Assembly (NCBI GenBank): GCA_023548195.1 | Contig: JAJHZJ010000009.1 | Span: forward strand, 7,649,399 to 7,713,398 | Direction: 5' to 3' | Length of the DNA stretch: 64,000 bases | Origin: Bettongia penicillata ogilbyi | Lineage: Eukaryota > Chordata > Mammalia > Diprotodontia > Potoroidae | Notes under the pieces: model-generated | Database searches by the model: none | Told to the model about the DNA's origin: nothing | Seen by the model: only the letters and a program-made list of their open reading frames with translations | Shown here: positions 63,501-64,000 of the stretch, in pieces | Layout: the number at the start of each line of letters is the position of its first letter | How positions within the stretch are numbered: the first letter of the stretch is position 1 | Made by a program: the position numbers and the translations under genes

Positions 63501-64000
63501 AGATAAGGGAAGTAAAGCCCTAAGAGGGAAAGTGACTTGGATTAAATTCAGCCACTCTTTGTGTTTTCATGCTTAGACCCAAGCTAGTCTTTGGTTTTTG
63601 CTTAACTGAATCCCCCATTGCAAAGACACCATTGCTACATTAAAGGCGATTTTAAGGAGGTCTGAGGATATTTAAAAAAAAAAAACAAACAAACAGCCCA
63701 GCAAAGCCAGAGCGCATTCTCTGAATTACAGCAAGAGTCTGAAAGGAAGCCACATTTTACCATATTGGACAAGTGATCATCCAATTATTGTTCAAAGTTC
63801 ATTAGGGAGACCCCACCACTTACAACATTTTACTCTGGGAAAATTCTAATCTTAATGAAATTTGGTGTTTTCTGTTTTTTCCCCCTAAAATCAATCCTAA
63901 ATTTGTCTCTTTGTCACTTTTGTAGTTGGTTCTATTTTTTGGAGATATGATTCTATGTGAAATGCTCCAAGCAGTTTTAACTCAGTACAGTAACATCCTA
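63501..64000. other. right end of window without recognised features
   Basis: An A-run with AAACAAAC (63675-63697) is present. No gene or clear repeat family is seen. Confidence 0.4.

Overview
The window is AT-rich, repeat-dense, non-coding vertebrate DNA that reads as a marsupial (metatherian) nuclear genome. The clues are SINEs with the tRNA-like head GGGCAGCTAGGTGGCGCAGTG, abundant MIR and L2 relics, RTE-tailed composite SINEs and an ORF1-only half-LINE of the HAL1 type known from opossum. The species cannot be fixed from the sequence. I found no convincing host protein-coding exon, no structural RNA gene and no CRISPR or bacterial feature. The locus is probably intergenic or inside a large intron.

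Layout. 1-9 kb: MIR, L2 and tRNA-SINE relics, a 5'-truncated L1 end (3448-3934), an old Charlie-like hAT (6725-7125) and a purine tract. 9-20 kb: L2 3' ends on both strands, L2 reverse-transcriptase relics on the minus strand, a hairpin hAT MITE with an 8-bp target duplication (13345-13517), and one weak small-membrane-protein ORF (17107-17364, minus). 20-36 kb: microsatellites and purine tracts, a CR1/L3 3' end (24.5 kb), a 176-bp palindromic MITE (28047-28222), more L2, MIR and tRNA SINEs, and a possible solo LTR near 32 kb.

36.7-39.3 kb: a full-length HAL1 retrotransposon (5'UTR, ORF1, 3'UTR, A-tail) with a 14-bp target-site duplication. Its ORF1 is broken by what looks like a single-base deletion. 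40-43 kb: an antisense R4/Dong-like LINE 3' half with a (TCC/TTC)n tract at its 3' end, then a CR1/L3 relic. 43-49 kb: mostly unrecognised sequence. 49.5-54.7 kb: a second hAT MITE, an RTE relic with the FADDIV motif, a second, truncated HAL1 ending in a GGGAA array, and an antisense L1.

55-58.8 kb: a long R4/Dong-like LINE relic that still shows YVDDI, split by a rearranged L1 in which the endonuclease start is joined directly to the C-terminal part of ORF2. 58.9-64 kb: L2, MIR and tRNA SINEs.

No genes act together here; the biology is retrotransposon history. Autonomous LINEs (L1, L2, CR1/L3, RTE, R4-like) and the non-autonomous elements likely to depend on them (HAL1, MIR, tRNA SINEs, RTE-tailed SINEs) lie side by side, some nested. 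Family names were assigned by remembered consensus patterns, without a database search.
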